Origin: Diphasiastrum complanatum
Lineage: Eukaryota; Streptophyta; Lycopodiopsida; Lycopodiales; Lycopodiaceae
Assembly: GCA_029204225.1 (NCBI GenBank)
Contig: CM055100.1
Coordinates: forward strand, 15,610,600-15,674,599
Reading direction: 5' to 3'
DNA: 64,000 bases
The notes below the pieces were generated by a model. The model saw nothing but the letters and a program-made list of their open reading frames with translations. It searched no databases and was not told where the DNA came from. Made by a program: the position numbers and the translations under genes. Shown here piece after piece: positions 1 to 11,600 of the stretch (the first letter of the stretch is position 1; each line of letters opens with the position of its first letter).

Positions 1-59
1 GGGAAGAAAGAGGGTGATCCCATGAGGTAGTCTACCATATTGTGGCCACCACTGTGAGG

Positions 60-612
60 ATGACAAGTGAAATCACTGGATGAAGACCATTTGGAATGCA
101 TTAAAAATGACAAGCTCGTGTGCTTCTCCTAGCTATAAGAAATACTCCCCGTAACTGTGGATAGGCCCATCCTCGTCTCATAGTGTCTCAAGATACCAAG
201 ATCGTCACTGGTCCAATCCCTTCTTACGTAAAGGATCCCGTTCCATTCATGGAATGGTGTTTGACGTGATCCAGCCCTGGCATTAAAATCACCTACTAAT
301 AGAATATGTCCTATGTTAGAAACACCTGGTAATGTCGCCAGACAAATCCATACATGAGAACCATTCTCTGTCTGAGAAAGATGTATCCGGTGGGAAATAA
401 CATACCGCAATAATATAGATGTCCTTTGTCTAGCCCTGTAGGCTCCCCTCTAAGTATATCCATAAATATCTGGAATGAGTATCTCTATGAACCACCTCTA
501 ATCCTCTCTGAATAACATCCTGTATAAGCATGCCACACCACCAGAACCACGTCCACACTGCTGATCTAAATCTCTACTCATGAAACTAATTCCCAATTGT
601 GAACCTCAAGGG
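60..612 (-). pseudogene. LINE endonuclease fragment
   Basis: The minus strand at about 410-129 encodes LLVGDFNAR, the metal-binding GDFN motif of the AP-like endonuclease at the start of LINE ORF2. Sequence up to about 600 reads in broken frames like the preceding endonuclease strands. Frames shift and stops occur, so this is a dead fragment. It cannot belong to the LINE piece at 6917-7423, because the 5'-to-3' order would be wrong. Confidence 0.6.
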
Positions 613-1098
613 AGGGGCTTCCTACAATCTTTAGACCCATATCTTACTGACTTTACTTTTACATAAAACAAGTCTTGAATCAACTTAAATGAAATCAAAT
701 TAGACTTGAAAATAAAACTCGAAACAATGAATCACAAAAATTCATTCTCAATGCAGCAAAAGCACTGAGGGGTCAAGATGGGGACCCCCCCCCCGAAGGA
801 TATCTTAATATTATGCAAAACCAATTGGCCTTGTCCAATTAGCATATACATTGGATTCCCAAAAAGGATCATAAAAAAGTGGAACATGAACTTGGTTCCT
901 TTCAACGAACTTGTTTCCAAATCTAGTTATCAGAAGCATAGGATTTTCCTCATAAAACTTCATTCTTTCGACATGCAATGAGAAAGTCTAGAAACTTGAC
1001 ATGCAACTGAACTAAACAAACTACAAGAGGTTGCCCATCCTCAATCATGGTGGAAAAGGGTCAATAGGGTGATCAGTCCCTTGCCCTTGTCCCAATCT
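613..1098. other. Unassigned stretch
   Basis: No coding signal or repeat structure recognised except a run of ten C at 785-794. Confidence 0.4.
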
Positions 1099-1125
1099 TT
1101 ATAGACTCCTCTGAGCCTTCATTAT
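1099..1125 (+). repeat. Left piece of a 48-bp tandem repeat split by a retrotransposon
   Basis: Matches the unit that resumes at 4542 on the other side of the gypsy element. The last five bases, ATTAT (1121-1125), are the target duplication. Confidence 0.8.
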
Positions 1126-1593
1126 TGTTACGACTCATCTAGTTCTGACATGACCTCGGCATGACCGGTCACTCAGAGGCTTGAGGACAAGTTGGCAAGG
1201 GTCAGTGACCGGGAAGGCATCGCTTCCAAGGGAACCGATGTATCACGAAATCCCGTGATCCGGTGAGACCGTCTGACAAGCTGTCAAGATGCGACGCGTA
1301 ACTGTCGAGGCCCTAACTGTTAGTGCTAGCCGGCAAGCAGGACCAGTTGGTGTCATCGGTAATGACGGGGCATTGGGGGGTGGTATCCCGTGAGTCACTC
1401 ACTATTCCACAGGTCGCATGCAGTGTGTACGCCAGGTGGCCTAATCTACTACTGGGGGGGTACCTCGTGTATGTTGACAGGAATAGCAGGTAGTGGACTC
1501 AAGAGGGGGGGTGGGGTACCTATGGTTGGGGGGGATCATTCCACACACCGGACTTCAGGAGTTGAGCAGCTTAGAGAGTTTTGGTTGTTCACA
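1126..1593 (+). repeat. 5' LTR of gypsy element 1
   Basis: 468 bp, TG...CA ends, followed two bases later by the tRNA-Met primer-binding site. Confidence 0.9.
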
Positions 1594-2240
1594 ATTGGTA
1601 TTAGAGCCTTTTCTAGCTCGTTCTAGAGAGAGAACAGCCCGTTCTAGAGAGAGGAAAGTGAGAAAAAGCTTGGTTTTTTTCACCCGTAACTTGGTCTATA
1701 GTGCTCAGATTTGAGGGAGATCTGTCTCAGATCATTTCTAGTGGGCAGTCGCTGTAGATCAGCAGGGATTCACACTACAAATCTCAGATTTCAGAAAGTT
1801 TCTTAGTTTTTGGAGGGCCAGTGCATTTTTTCTGAAGGTTTTTTGCTCATAACTTTCCGGAACCTTCTCACATCCTGATCAGATTTTGGGAGCATGTTTC
1901 TAGCATTCCTATAGAGCCATCATACGTCGGTTTTTGGAGCAGATTTGCCTCTGTTTCATCAAAAAGTTGGTTTTCAAGCAAAAAACAGGTCAGAATTTTG
2001 GATTGGGCATAACTTCTCTGACTTTCCTCCGGTTTCTGCTGTTAAGGGTGTAGATACCTAGTGCGCCTGTCACTGATCCTCCTCCCATACAAGAACGTAT
2101 GGATGTGTTGGAGCGGTATATGACAGAGATGCGTACGATGATATCGTCGCTTGCCGGGGGCTTTCCCTTGTCTTCTTCTCAGCCTCCGCCTTTGAATCCT
2201 TCCCAGCTGCCCACTCGTCTATCCTTCTTCTGATACACAA

Positions 2241-2480
2241 ATGATCATTGATTTTCCTCCTGATAAAGATATAAAGCCCACAAAATATGCTGGTACAACT
2301 TCCCAGAGGACTATTGATGTTGTAGATCAGTGGTTGCACAAGTGGGAAGAGTATTTTGATTTGAAACGGGCACCCATCGATGAAGGCTGGCGTGTCCATA
2401 AGCCAGCTCACCATTTTACTGACTTTGCTGACAGGTGGTGGTGCAAGTTGCTGAAATCACAGCAAGCCCCATTCACCTAG
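2241..2480 (+). pseudogene. gag fragment of gypsy element 1
   Basis: Open frame of 79 codons with ADRWWCKLL, a gag capsid-type motif with paired Trp. It ends in a stop and is followed by out-of-frame remains. Confidence 0.6.
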
Positions 2481-2688
2481 ATTGACTTCAAGTGTTGTTT
2501 TCGGGCGCAGTTCATTCCTCCACATGAGCATGTGCGTGCAACAGATTCTTGGTTCATGCATCGTCAGAGGCAGCACATGGTGCAGGAATATGCTTAGCTG
2601 CTCCTTTGACAGACCAATTACGGGGGTTTAACTTTGTGGTTGTTTGGGATACTGAAGCACAACATAGTTTTGACCACTTGAGGAGGTT

Positions 2689-3060
2689 GTGGCCACAGCT
2701 CCAGTGCTCAAGATTGTTGATCCCAACAAGCCCTTTGACCTAGAGACGGATGCAAGTGGCATTGCCGTAGGTGCAGTGTTAAGTCAAGAGGGTAGACATG
2801 TTGCCTTTGAAAGTAGGAAATTGACGCCAACACATCATAGATATCCCACGCACGTGCATGAGCTGTATGCGATCATACATGCGCTCAAGGTGTGCGACAT
2901 TACCTGTATGGCGCCGAATTTGAGAGTACTCAGCCAGATTTGAGAGGCCACCAAGCTCGGTGGGTCGAGCTGATGCATGAATTTCATTTGGAAATTCGCT
3001 TCCGAACGAGGGAAGGAAAATGTGGTCGCCGATGCACTATCTCGGATACTCCATCAGATG
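2689..3060 (+). pseudogene. RNase H fragment of gypsy element 1
   Basis: Encodes FDLETDASGIAVGAVLSQ, the first catalytic Asp region of the retroviral-type RNase H, then ESRKLTP and HELYAIIHALK. Frameshifts follow near 2890 and 3000, where NVVADALSR is still readable. Reverse transcriptase before it is deleted. Confidence 0.8.
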
Positions 3061-3231
3061 AGCTTTACTATAGTTGACAGTGATCTCATGGAGGAGATCA
3101 AGAAGGCTCAACAGGACGATCCACATTGTCAACGTGTGTGGCCTGAGGCGCGCCAGGTTTTCGATCATGCGGAAGAGTCAGCCGAGGTTATCGACAGGGA
3201 TCCCAAGTTTACGGGAAATTTCTAGACTAAG

Positions 3232-4044
3232 GTGTTCGCCATGCTGGGAACACAGTTGCGGATGAGTAGTACTGAGCATCCTCAGACAGATGACCAGACA
3301 GAGAGAGTGAACCAGATCTTAGAGGATATGCTTAGAGATGTAAGTGGTACGCAAACAGACTGGGTAAAGCATTTACCACTATTGGAGTTTGCGTATAATG
3401 ATAAGAGATATGCGTCCACGAGATTGATTCCATTTGAGCTCAATTATGGTTTTAGGCCATTGAGTCCTGCTATGATAGGCATTCCACAGAAGGTACCTAG
3501 CGCCGCAGAGTTTTTGACCACTCAGATGCAACAGAGGCTAGAGATGGCACGGGATAACTTGTCCAGGGCTATGGCCAGGGCAGAGAGTTATGCTCGTGAG
3601 AACCGTACCTACAGGGAATTTGAGGTAGGAGATTGGGTATATTTACTAGTCCCTCCGAAGTCGAAGGTTCTACGCACAGGAAGGTGTGCCAAGATATCTC
3701 CTAGGTTTTGTGGACCATGGTTGATTATCAAGAAGGTTAGTGGTGTGGCTTATAAGCTACAGCTACCTGTGGGATGCAAGGTGCATCCAGTGTTTCATGT
3801 TAGCAAACTCAAGCGATGTTTGCATGATGGCGATAATCTGGTAGAAGGTCTAGTTTCTCTGGGGAGAAAGACACTATAGATTATGGGCCAGATAGAGTCC
3901 TAGATTGGAGAGAGCGACGATTAAGGAATCGTCTTCTCCGAGAGTATCTAGTGGCTTGGAAAGCGCATCCATTGTCTGATGCTACCTGGGAGACGCAACA
4001 GTGTTTGCAGGAGTCTTACCCAGGATTTGTCATCGAGGACCGAT
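3232..4044 (+). pseudogene. Integrase C-terminal half plus chromodomain of gypsy element 1
   Basis: 215 open codons. EHPQTDDQTERVNQ covers the third catalytic Glu of the integrase core. HLPLLEFAYND and a GPW-type C-terminal module (FCGPWLIIKKV) follow, then HPVFHVSKLK. After a stop at about 3879, DWRERRLRN and AWKAHP...ATWE form a chromodomain, placing the element among chromoviruses. The first two catalytic Asp residues are missing through deletion. Confidence 0.85.
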
Positions 4045-4067
4045 GACTTGCCAGAAGAGGGAACGAT

Positions 4068-4541
4068 TGTTACGACTCAGTCTAGTTCTGACATGACCTC
4101 GGCATGACCGGTCACTCAGAGGGCCTGAGGCCAAGTTGGCAAGGGTCAGTGATCGGGAAGGGCATCGCTTCCAAGTGGGAACCGATGTATCACGAAATCC
4201 CGTGATTCGGTGAGACCGTCTGACAAGTTGTCAGAGATGCGGTCGCGTAACCGTCGGGGCCCTAGCTGTTAGTGCTAGCTGGCAAGCAGACGGGGTGACC
4301 AGTTGGTGTCATCGGTAATGATGGGGCATGGGGGTGGTATCTCGTGAGTCGCTCACTATTCATAGGTCGCATGCAGTGTGTACGCCAGGTGGCCCGATCA
4401 ACCACTGGGGGGGTACCTCGTGTATGTTGACAGGAATAGCAGGTAGTGGACTCAAGAGGGGGGAGTACCTATGGTTGGGGGGATCATTCCACACACCGGC
4501 CTTCAGGAGTTGAGCAGCTTAGAGAGTTTTGGTTGTTCACA
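4068..4541 (+). repeat. 3' LTR of gypsy element 1
   Basis: 474 bp, preceded by a purine-rich tract (agaagaggga). Differs from the 5' LTR by several indels in G runs and point changes. Confidence 0.9.
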
Positions 4542-4662
4542 ATTATAGACTTAGAAATAAGCCTGCCTTATAGACTCCTCTAAGCCTTCATTATAGACTT
4601 AGAAATAAGCTTTCCTTATAGACTCCTCTGAGCCTTCATTATAGACTTGTCATAAGCCTTCT
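4542..4662 (+). repeat. 48-bp tandem repeat, about 2.5 copies
   Basis: Units begin with ATTATAGACTT at 4542, 4590 and 4638 (period 48). The same unit ends at 1125, so the gypsy element inserted inside this array. Confidence 0.85.
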
Positions 4663-4667
4663 TTGTT

Positions 4668-4850
4668 AACAGTCTTAAGCTTAGAAAGCTTCTTGTTCCG
4701 ATTCTTGTCCTTCAGGCACTTTCATGAGTACCTGCACATACCTTCAAAGAAAGGTTAGTCCTTGAGCCTAGAAGGTTTCTTATTCTTGTTCTCGTTCTTC
4801 AGGCACTTTCATGAGTACCCTGCACATACCTTCAAAGAAAGGTCAATATT
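4668..4850 (+). repeat. Tandem duplication, two copies of about 90 bp
   Basis: Both copies contain CAGGCACTTTCATGAGTAC and CCTTCAAAGAAAGGT, at about 4671-4760 and 4761-4850, with small differences. Confidence 0.8.
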
Positions 4851-5280
4851 CATACCATCAGACATGGCTCATAATAGGTTCTTAGTTCTACAGGTAGTAA
4901 TACCTGCACACTCAAATCATTAGAGCAATAAATTCATACAATATCCAAAAAGAATAATGGTCATTGGGTAATTTCATGTCATCAAAGTCTATGTGAAGAT
5001 GGAAGATAGTGGTTACACAACTCTCTACCTTTTGGGTCAAAGTAACCTATGGTAATGTAAGCAATTCCATTTACATTCCAACAGAAGGGGGGTCAGTGTC
5101 CTGATCAACCGGCCGTAATTGAGTTTTTGCTATTGCCTCAGGCATAGGATGAGGCTCTACCGGAGATGCTACCTCAGGCGGCTGCTTTGAATGTAGGGAG
5201 CGGGGGGAGCTAGCTCCCCCCCCTTTTTTTGGGGCCATGATAGTGGAGGAGATGGCCAATGCTAGACCAGGGCCATGTCA

Positions 5281-5283
<3 letters not shown>
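4851..5283. other. Unassigned stretch
   Basis: No gene recognised. A short minus-strand open frame at 5071-5259 resembles nothing known and may be chance. Confidence 0.35.

Positions 5284-5370
<87 letters not shown>
5284..5370. repeat. (GA)n microsatellite, about 87 bp
   Basis: Pure GA repeat directly next to the 3' end (minus strand) of a LINE-type element. Read on the minus strand, the element ends TTAATAAAGCT followed by this (CT)n. Confidence 0.95.
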
Positions 5371-5373
<3 letters not shown>

Positions 5374-6600
5374 TATTAATGACTTTTCCATGCCGGAAGG
5401 CGTATAAGACGAACAAGTACATCAGATGAGATGGAAACAAGATGGAACAGTGCCGAACAATCTAACTAAATCCAAACTAACTAAGAAGAGAGTGATATAA
5501 CCAAGATTATATGGTACGTGTACCACTTACATGCTCAACTGGACATCTTTTCGTTTCTCTAACTCAAACTCTATTTCAGAATTAAGACTCTCATTAACTG
5601 TAGGCTTATGATCCACAAATCTGATAATGCCGTCGCGATAGATAAGCCGTTTGCCAGTTGATAGAGCTTCTTGTCTTGCTTTCTTACGTTCTTGGACTTG
5701 GATGGAAGTAAGATCTTCATCCAAATAGATTTTGGTATCGCGTCGGTGAGAAATTGACGTGAAATGGATGACAAGAGTATCTGGGTCCTTCTTAGGTCGC
5801 CAAGCAGTTTCCATACCTTTGCTATGGTGCTGAAGATTTCCTTTCAAAAACTTTTCAGCTTCTTCAACAACATGCTAGGAGTTCGGAATACCTCTAACAT
5901 GAACATTGAGAGCTTTGTGTTCTTGTAGACGGCCCTCGTTGAACGTGGTTGAGATAAACGAAGGTGAGGGCGAAAGTGGAGAGATAGCTGTAGATGAACC
6001 TTTAAGTACATCTGCCCATGATTGGACAGCCGTATGGTTCTGTTCGAGCTGCTGAATTTTAGCTGAAGTAGCGATTTGGGAAGAAGTTTCAATTTTGATA
6101 ACTGCAACTTCCTTCTTGAGTGCTTCAATGGAAGTGTCTAGCTTCTGAAGGTGTGATTGCACCAGGAGAAGTAGAGAATCATGGGAAGCAAGTTTCTCTC
6201 TGTGATTGTTAAGGTATTCAAATAGACGGAGTTGATCCTCACGAAGAAGACAAACTAAGGTGGGAAGAGAAGCATGTACTTCTGGAGTGTCTGGAGTCAA
6301 GGGAATAGCTATAGTAGCTTCATTGTTGGGAATAGGATTTGATGGAGAGAGAGGAATTGCAATGGGCATAGAAGTAGAAGGAGAAGTTGGATCTGGTTGT
6401 GAGGCTGAGGCAATGATGGAAACAGAAGATGGATAAGGAATAACACCTTTGCGACGAGGCATTTTGCAGATCTGAGGGATGGGCAAGCAAGGATCAGCTA
6501 GCTAGGCACCATCAGCAATGGACAGGCTCAAAACAGAGCGATGGAGGGTGTCAGCAGTGTGATGGAGGGCGCCAATCATCAGTGACGGAGAGGGCGCCAG
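5371..6600 (-). mobile_element. ORF1-only LINE-type retroposon
   Basis: On the minus strand, a 5' leader rich in CCATC/CTCC repeats (about 6590-6490) precedes a single ORF1 (6486-5527). About 90 bp later comes the LINE 3' tail (5440-5371), with a small stem-loop, TTAATAAAGCT and (CT)n. ORF2 is absent, so this is either an internal deletion or a half-LINE that uses other copies' enzymes. Confidence 0.65.
5527..6486 (-). pseudogene. LINE ORF1 protein, one premature amber stop
   Basis: About 320 codons in one frame, interrupted by TAG at 5875-5877. The N-terminal part is Ser/Pro-rich. The middle is a heptad-like coiled coil (LEQNHTAVQSWADVL and the preceding Leu/Ile pattern). The C-terminal part has the RNA-binding type pattern HVRGIP, DTLVIHFTS, KIYLDEDLT and LIYRDG. 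This layout matches LINE ORF1 proteins that coat the element RNA. The family assignment rests on this pattern only. It could in principle be read through, but nothing shows that. Confidence 0.6.
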
Positions 6601-6808
6601 CGGCGATGGAGAAGAAAGATTTTTATTAATGTCTTTTCCATGACAATAGGCATATAAGATGAAAAAGTACATGTCAAGTGTGTGGTACAGTAGGAGCGTG
6701 TGAAACGTTTCCATAACAGAAAAGAAATGAAATGCCAATATACTATACTACGAACATGAAGTAGGTCTAAAAAAGCAAAGGTCTAATACTGCCAATAAGA
6801 TAATGGTA

Positions 6809-6811
<3 letters not shown>

Positions 6812-6841
<30 letters not shown>
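6812..6841. repeat. Homopolymer of 30 C
   Basis: Uninterrupted C run on the + strand, inside the LINE 3' region. Confidence 0.9.
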
Positions 6842-6843
<2 letters not shown>

Positions 6844-6916
6844 AAGTATCATTGTTGTGGAAGCAAGATGTGATGGGTATAACGCCTGGAGGAGGTCTTG
6901 ATAGATGCTGCTGATG

Positions 6917-7423
6917 TCACCAAGAAGGTCGTCTCTGAATAGTGGCTCTACGGGCAACATTAGTACGTCGTCTCTGGGCACTGTGTAATAGAGAGTCACT
7001 GTCATCGCCACTATCAACGTCCATCCGTGATCTCCGGCGGGAAAAGTACGATGTAATCTGTAGCTGTGTGTCAAGGTGAACAGATGGCTGGTGTAGGTCA
7101 TGTCGTAGTAAAAACATCTCTCTGACCATAAGTGCGACACATCTCGGGTCATCATATGCTATAAGAGATCGCAGTGTGACAGGAGTCTCTATCTCGTAGT
7201 AGACTGGGCATCTGAACAAAAAGTGCTCCTCTAACTCCACCTCAAACAATGAGCATAGCTGGCAGATCCGCTCCTTACGTGGGATACCATGGAAACGTCT
7301 AATCTCAATCTCAAGCTGATGTTCTGAGAGATGTAGCTGACCCAATATGAATCTCAGGCCATGGGATAGTCCAGAATCTAAATATCGTGGTTGAACTGGG
7401 ATCCCCACGACATCCATCTCCAA
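6917..7423 (-). pseudogene. LINE ORF2 C-terminal zinc-finger domain
   Basis: 168 codons with RRFHGIP, RICQLCSLF and EEHFLFRCPVYYE, the Cys/His cluster found downstream of reverse transcriptase in plant LINE proteins. It ends in an Arg-rich tail. Reverse transcriptase itself is absent. Confidence 0.75.
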
Positions 7424-7460
7424 GAAATGAGTCCGGTAATAGTCGGGTTTAGCCCCGGCC

Positions 7461-8027
7461 CTGCCATGTGCGGCGAAGGTATGCTCTGTAGAGGAACCGT
7501 CTGATATTTAAGTTATCATAACAATACAGTTTTATTTACGAATGGAATTTGAACGAGATCAGCTGAAAACCCAAACTGAACGCATGTATAACTTACTGAC
7601 CCATGAATAGACACCAATATAAGCCTCACCAAGAACTTCATATAGACTGTTGAAGAAAAGTCTAGAAGCTAAGCTCTATTGGTTTGCATTCCAACTCGTT
7701 CAACTATAATGTGAAAAGTAAAAATACCATTAGGATATGTCAGGACTTTTCCCTCTTGGACAAGGCTTCTGCTTTGTGCTCGGAATTTGCAGTAATGATA
7801 TAACCAGCTCCAACTTGACAATCGTTTAGATTGGGTCGCTCTTGCAAATGCACGTTACTGCAATATTTGATCCCCTCTTCTTAAATCTTTTCCCACATGT
7901 GGAGGATCAGTTTTATTAGCTTAGATTATTAGTGACACATTGGCCTATTTACTGGTTTCACAACATATAATGATGAGTACATTAGGAAATGTATGTACAC
8001 CTACAAAAGTTGGCTTTACACATTAAT
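7461..8027. other. Unassigned stretch
   Basis: AT-rich, no open frame of note, no repeat recognised. Confidence 0.4.
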
Positions 8028-8312
8028 AATTCCATCATAGTTGCACTGCGTTTCTGAAATGCGCGTTTAGAAACACGTTTCGGAAATATGGAATTTTTTT
8101 CCAAAAACGTTTTTTTAATTTTTTTTTTTTTTGGTTTTTTTTTGTGCAATATGGGTATCAGGTGAAAGCTCTAATTAAGAGCATAATTACTGTGTATTTT
8201 GCCGAACATTTCGGGTGCAGGATGGTCTAGTTTAGGTGCATTAACTCCTAGGTTTACGCTTTAACTCCCAGGTGCATTAATAAAAAAACATGATGCCCCA
8301 AAATCTAACTCC

Positions 8313-8317
<5 letters not shown>

Positions 8318-8363
<46 letters not shown>
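8318..8363. repeat. (TC)n microsatellite inside the hAT element
   Basis: About 46 bp of uninterrupted CT repeat. Confidence 0.95.
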
Positions 8364-8368
<5 letters not shown>

Positions 8369-8511
8369 CTCTCTCAGATCCAACAAACTAAACAAAAATG
8401 CTGAATCATGCTAAACAAAAACCATGCTAAGTGTTCTGAACCAATCACCATACTGCATTGTCCTAAACCATACTGAAGCATTTTTCAACCATATGGAATC
8501 GTTTTTCAACC

Positions 8512-8513
<2 letters not shown>

Positions 8514-8547
<34 letters not shown>
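8514..8547. repeat. (CT)n microsatellite inside the hAT element
   Basis: About 34 bp of CT repeat. Confidence 0.95.
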
Positions 8548-8550
<3 letters not shown>

Positions 8551-8668
8551 GAACAGTATTGAATCGTTACACTGCTGTGAATAGGATCATCGTAATATAT
8601 AATATCGGGCCACATGGCACCAAAATGGAGTACAATGATGTTCCATGAACATAATGAAAACTACACAA

Positions 8669-11600
8669 CTAAGGCTCGTCAGAGTCATGGTAGGAACCAT
8701 CATTTGAATCTGTGCCTGACTGCAGATCCCAAGGGTCTGTAGATGAATCAGAACTGGAGGGAGCCATATGTCATGGTGTGGCCCTGGCTCTGCCGTGTGC
8801 TCTGGCTCTCTGCTGCGTGCTCTGGCTCTGGATCCTCCCCCTGCCTCTACCTCTGCCTCTACCTCTCTCCCCTCCTCTGCCCCCCCTCTGCCTGCCCCCA
8901 CCCCTGTGTCTACCCCTGCGTGTCTGTGTGTCAGGTGGCTGTGATCCAACGCCCTGGAATGGCCCTACCCACTGTGATGATGCCTGGCCGACGGCTGCCT
9001 GTGATGCTCCACTCCTGTCTACAAAAAGCGAACTCAGCCCCCCCCTCCCAGAACCTCTAGGTCTCCCCCTAGGCCTACGTGTAGGAATGGCTAGCTCCTC
9101 CTCTGTCTCCGCATCAGGGTCCACCAGCAAGTCAGCAAGGTCATCCCCCTGTGCCTCCGCCCCCATCTCCTCATCCTCCTCCGTATCCCCCTCAACCCAC
9201 TCCTCCTCCTGATAGTCAGCCCCGAGCTCCTCTCCACCCTCCAAGCCCTCATCATCCCCCTCCTCAGCCCTAGCCCTCTGCCTGTCTGCCCTCCTCGAAC
9301 GCCGTAGAGCCCGTGCGTCAGCCTGCGCCTGTCTCTATAGATCTCTATAGATCTCATCATCCATCTCCTCCTGTGTGGGTGGTGCCCGAGGAGCAGCAGC
9401 TGCCGAATCCACCAAGCAAGTGTCAGGGTTCACCTGCAACCAAAAACAATACATTGTTGTCAGCAATTCATTGCATAATTCAAAAGCAATTCAGTTCGTC
9501 AAAGCACAGCAAGAAACAGGGGGTGATGATGTGACTCACCTCGAGCATCTGTCCCCCTCGTGTGCGCCTCAGCATACGGCCGTTGGTATTCACAAACACC
9601 AACCGCCTACACTGCTCGATGGACAACCTGTTCCTCTTCTGCGTGTGATACAAGGCCCAGGTGCTCCAATTTCGCTCGCAAGCTCCCGCTGAACAGTCCT
9701 GTGCAAGGACTCTCTCGGCCAGTCGTCGCAGGTCACCTGTGCCGCGCCCATGGTAGCCCCACCATGAAACAGGCCTCAACATATCCTCCCTCCGCCGACT
9801 CTGCTCTCCATCGAAAGGAAACTGGTAGCGATACGTGAGATCTCGTGCCTCCTGCAGTAGGCGGATCACAACAATCATGTAACCATAGCTGCCATAGCAT
9901 AAAAGAATCGAATCAGACTTGAGTGAGAAACAACAAACTAGACACTGAAGAGTCATACCTGTGCTCGACCAAGGCTGACGTCTGAATCCCCTCGTCGATG
10001 CGGTCCATGAACTCGTAAATGAGGCCGAGAGTGCACCCCTCACGGTCTACCAGGCGCAACACTCTGAAAAGGGTAGAAGGGGGACCCCAGTAATCTCCAG
10101 AACGGCTCACCGAACACAGTGGACCGAAAAAACGCCGCATGTGGGACGTCCATGAACTCTCGGAAGGACTCGCTGGAAACCATCCACCGCAATGCGTCCT
10201 TCACTAATACTAATCGCTCTAGCACCAAAAAGTAAAAGGCAAAGCGTGTGGGTGCTGGCTTCTTCAGGTTCAGGTGCGAGAAGGTGTGGAATAGGGCCAG
10301 CACACGCCTCTTCTTGGTAACAAAAGTGACCAGGCGCATGGCCGTAGAAGTGACCTGCAACAGAGACATCCGGTGAAAAATTTAGACAATAGTTGAGATG
10401 TGTTTAGCAGCATGGAGCAGGCGTCAATCAAGATAGCATAGCAAATGGAGAAACCAATACCTCTCTGATCCATGGAAGTGCACACAGGTCATGGATGAGC
10501 AAGTCTATACAATGCGCAGCACAAGGTGTCCACACAATGCTGGGGTGCTCCCTCGTCATAATCTCTCCCATCTGCTCGCAGTTTGAAGCGTTGTCCGTGA
10601 CAACCTGAACCACATGCTCTACTCCAATGTCAACAATAACATCTCTGATAACCTCCCATATAAAATCGGTTGTGATGGCGTCACCACCTCGAGTGGCATC
10701 CACGCCACGTAGGAATACTGTGCCAAGCGGGCAAGAAACCAAGACATTGATGACGGATCGCCGACGAATGTCGGTCCATCCATCACTCTATCGTGCATCC
10801 ATACCTGCCACAAAACACCCATTAGCTGAATGCAAAAATTGCGCCACGAGTCAACCCTAAACGCATGCAATGGGTTTATGAAAACAAAGTACTTACATCT
10901 GCCAAGCTGAGCGAATGGAACTCAGCTCCCGCGTAATGGTCTCCTCCTCCTAACAAAGCATCCTGCCTCGCAATGCCTCTCGTCTGGGAGGCGTCCATGT
11001 AGCATCCACGGCTGCCATCTGTGCGCAAAACTCTCTGAACACCCAAGTGTCAGCAACAACAAAGGAAATGTCGCACTCGTAAAAGAACTGGCCAGCAAGT
11101 CGAGTGCATCGGGCATGCTGCTCTCTCTGCCACCCGCATCGATCAAGGGTCTGATGTCTGGGCCTAACCTCTCTGTGCTGTGCACATGGCGCTCGTGGTC
11201 TAACACGCGAACCGGATGGCTGATCTGTGGGTGTATCACTCTCTCTGGGAGGACCTGTCGAACCATGTGCTGTATCTGCCGCCGAAGAAGAGGAGGGACG
11301 AGAAGGACCCGCTGCTGCTGATCCAACCTGCTCATGTGACGCTCTCCCCTCTGAAGTAAGCCCTGCTGCTGCGGGTGGAACTGGAGTGGCACTGCCTGGA
11401 CCATGCACTGCACCTAAACCCTGCCAAGAACGTGCTATACTAGGCTCTGCACCCGTAGTAGGCCGTGCCTGCATACCTGTGACCCTTGCCTGTGAACCTG
11501 CAGCTGCTCTTGTCCCCTGTCCCTGTCTCTGTCCTTGTCCCTGTCCAGAAACTTGTGATGCAGCACCCTGTCCCTGTCCATGTCCCTGTCCTGCAGCACC

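Larger units (their letters stand above)
1126..4541 (+). mobile_element. Deleted Ty3/gypsy chromovirus, sense strand
   Basis: Two LTRs (1126-1593 and 4068-4541) start TGTTACGAC and end TTCACA. The flanks are a perfect 5-bp target duplication, ATTAT, at 1121-1125 and 4542-4546. A primer-binding site TGGTATTAGAGC (initiator-tRNA-Met type) lies at 1596-1607. The interior is only 2.5 kb: gag piece, RNase H piece, integrase C-terminal half and chromodomain remain. Protease, most of reverse transcriptase and the integrase N-terminal half are gone. Many small LTR differences suggest an older, non-autonomous copy. Confidence 0.93.
6602..7460 (-). mobile_element. 5'-truncated LINE, 3' end
   Basis: Contains the ORF2 C-terminus (7423-6917), then 3' UTR with a 30-base homopolymer, then the tail at 6740-6602. 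The tail matches the one at 5440-5371 and the + strand copy at 44400-44461 (GTCTTATxxxCC...AAAAGACATTAATAAA). The element is cut at its 5' side near 7460. Confidence 0.65.

Noticed and set aside
5210-5440. Long Leu-Ser repeat protein on the minus strand
   Set aside because: Translation of a (CT)n microsatellite.
8712-9212. Pro/Ser/Cys-rich + strand frames opposite the hAT tail
   Set aside because: They are complements of the low-complexity Arg/Gly and acidic coding on the minus strand.
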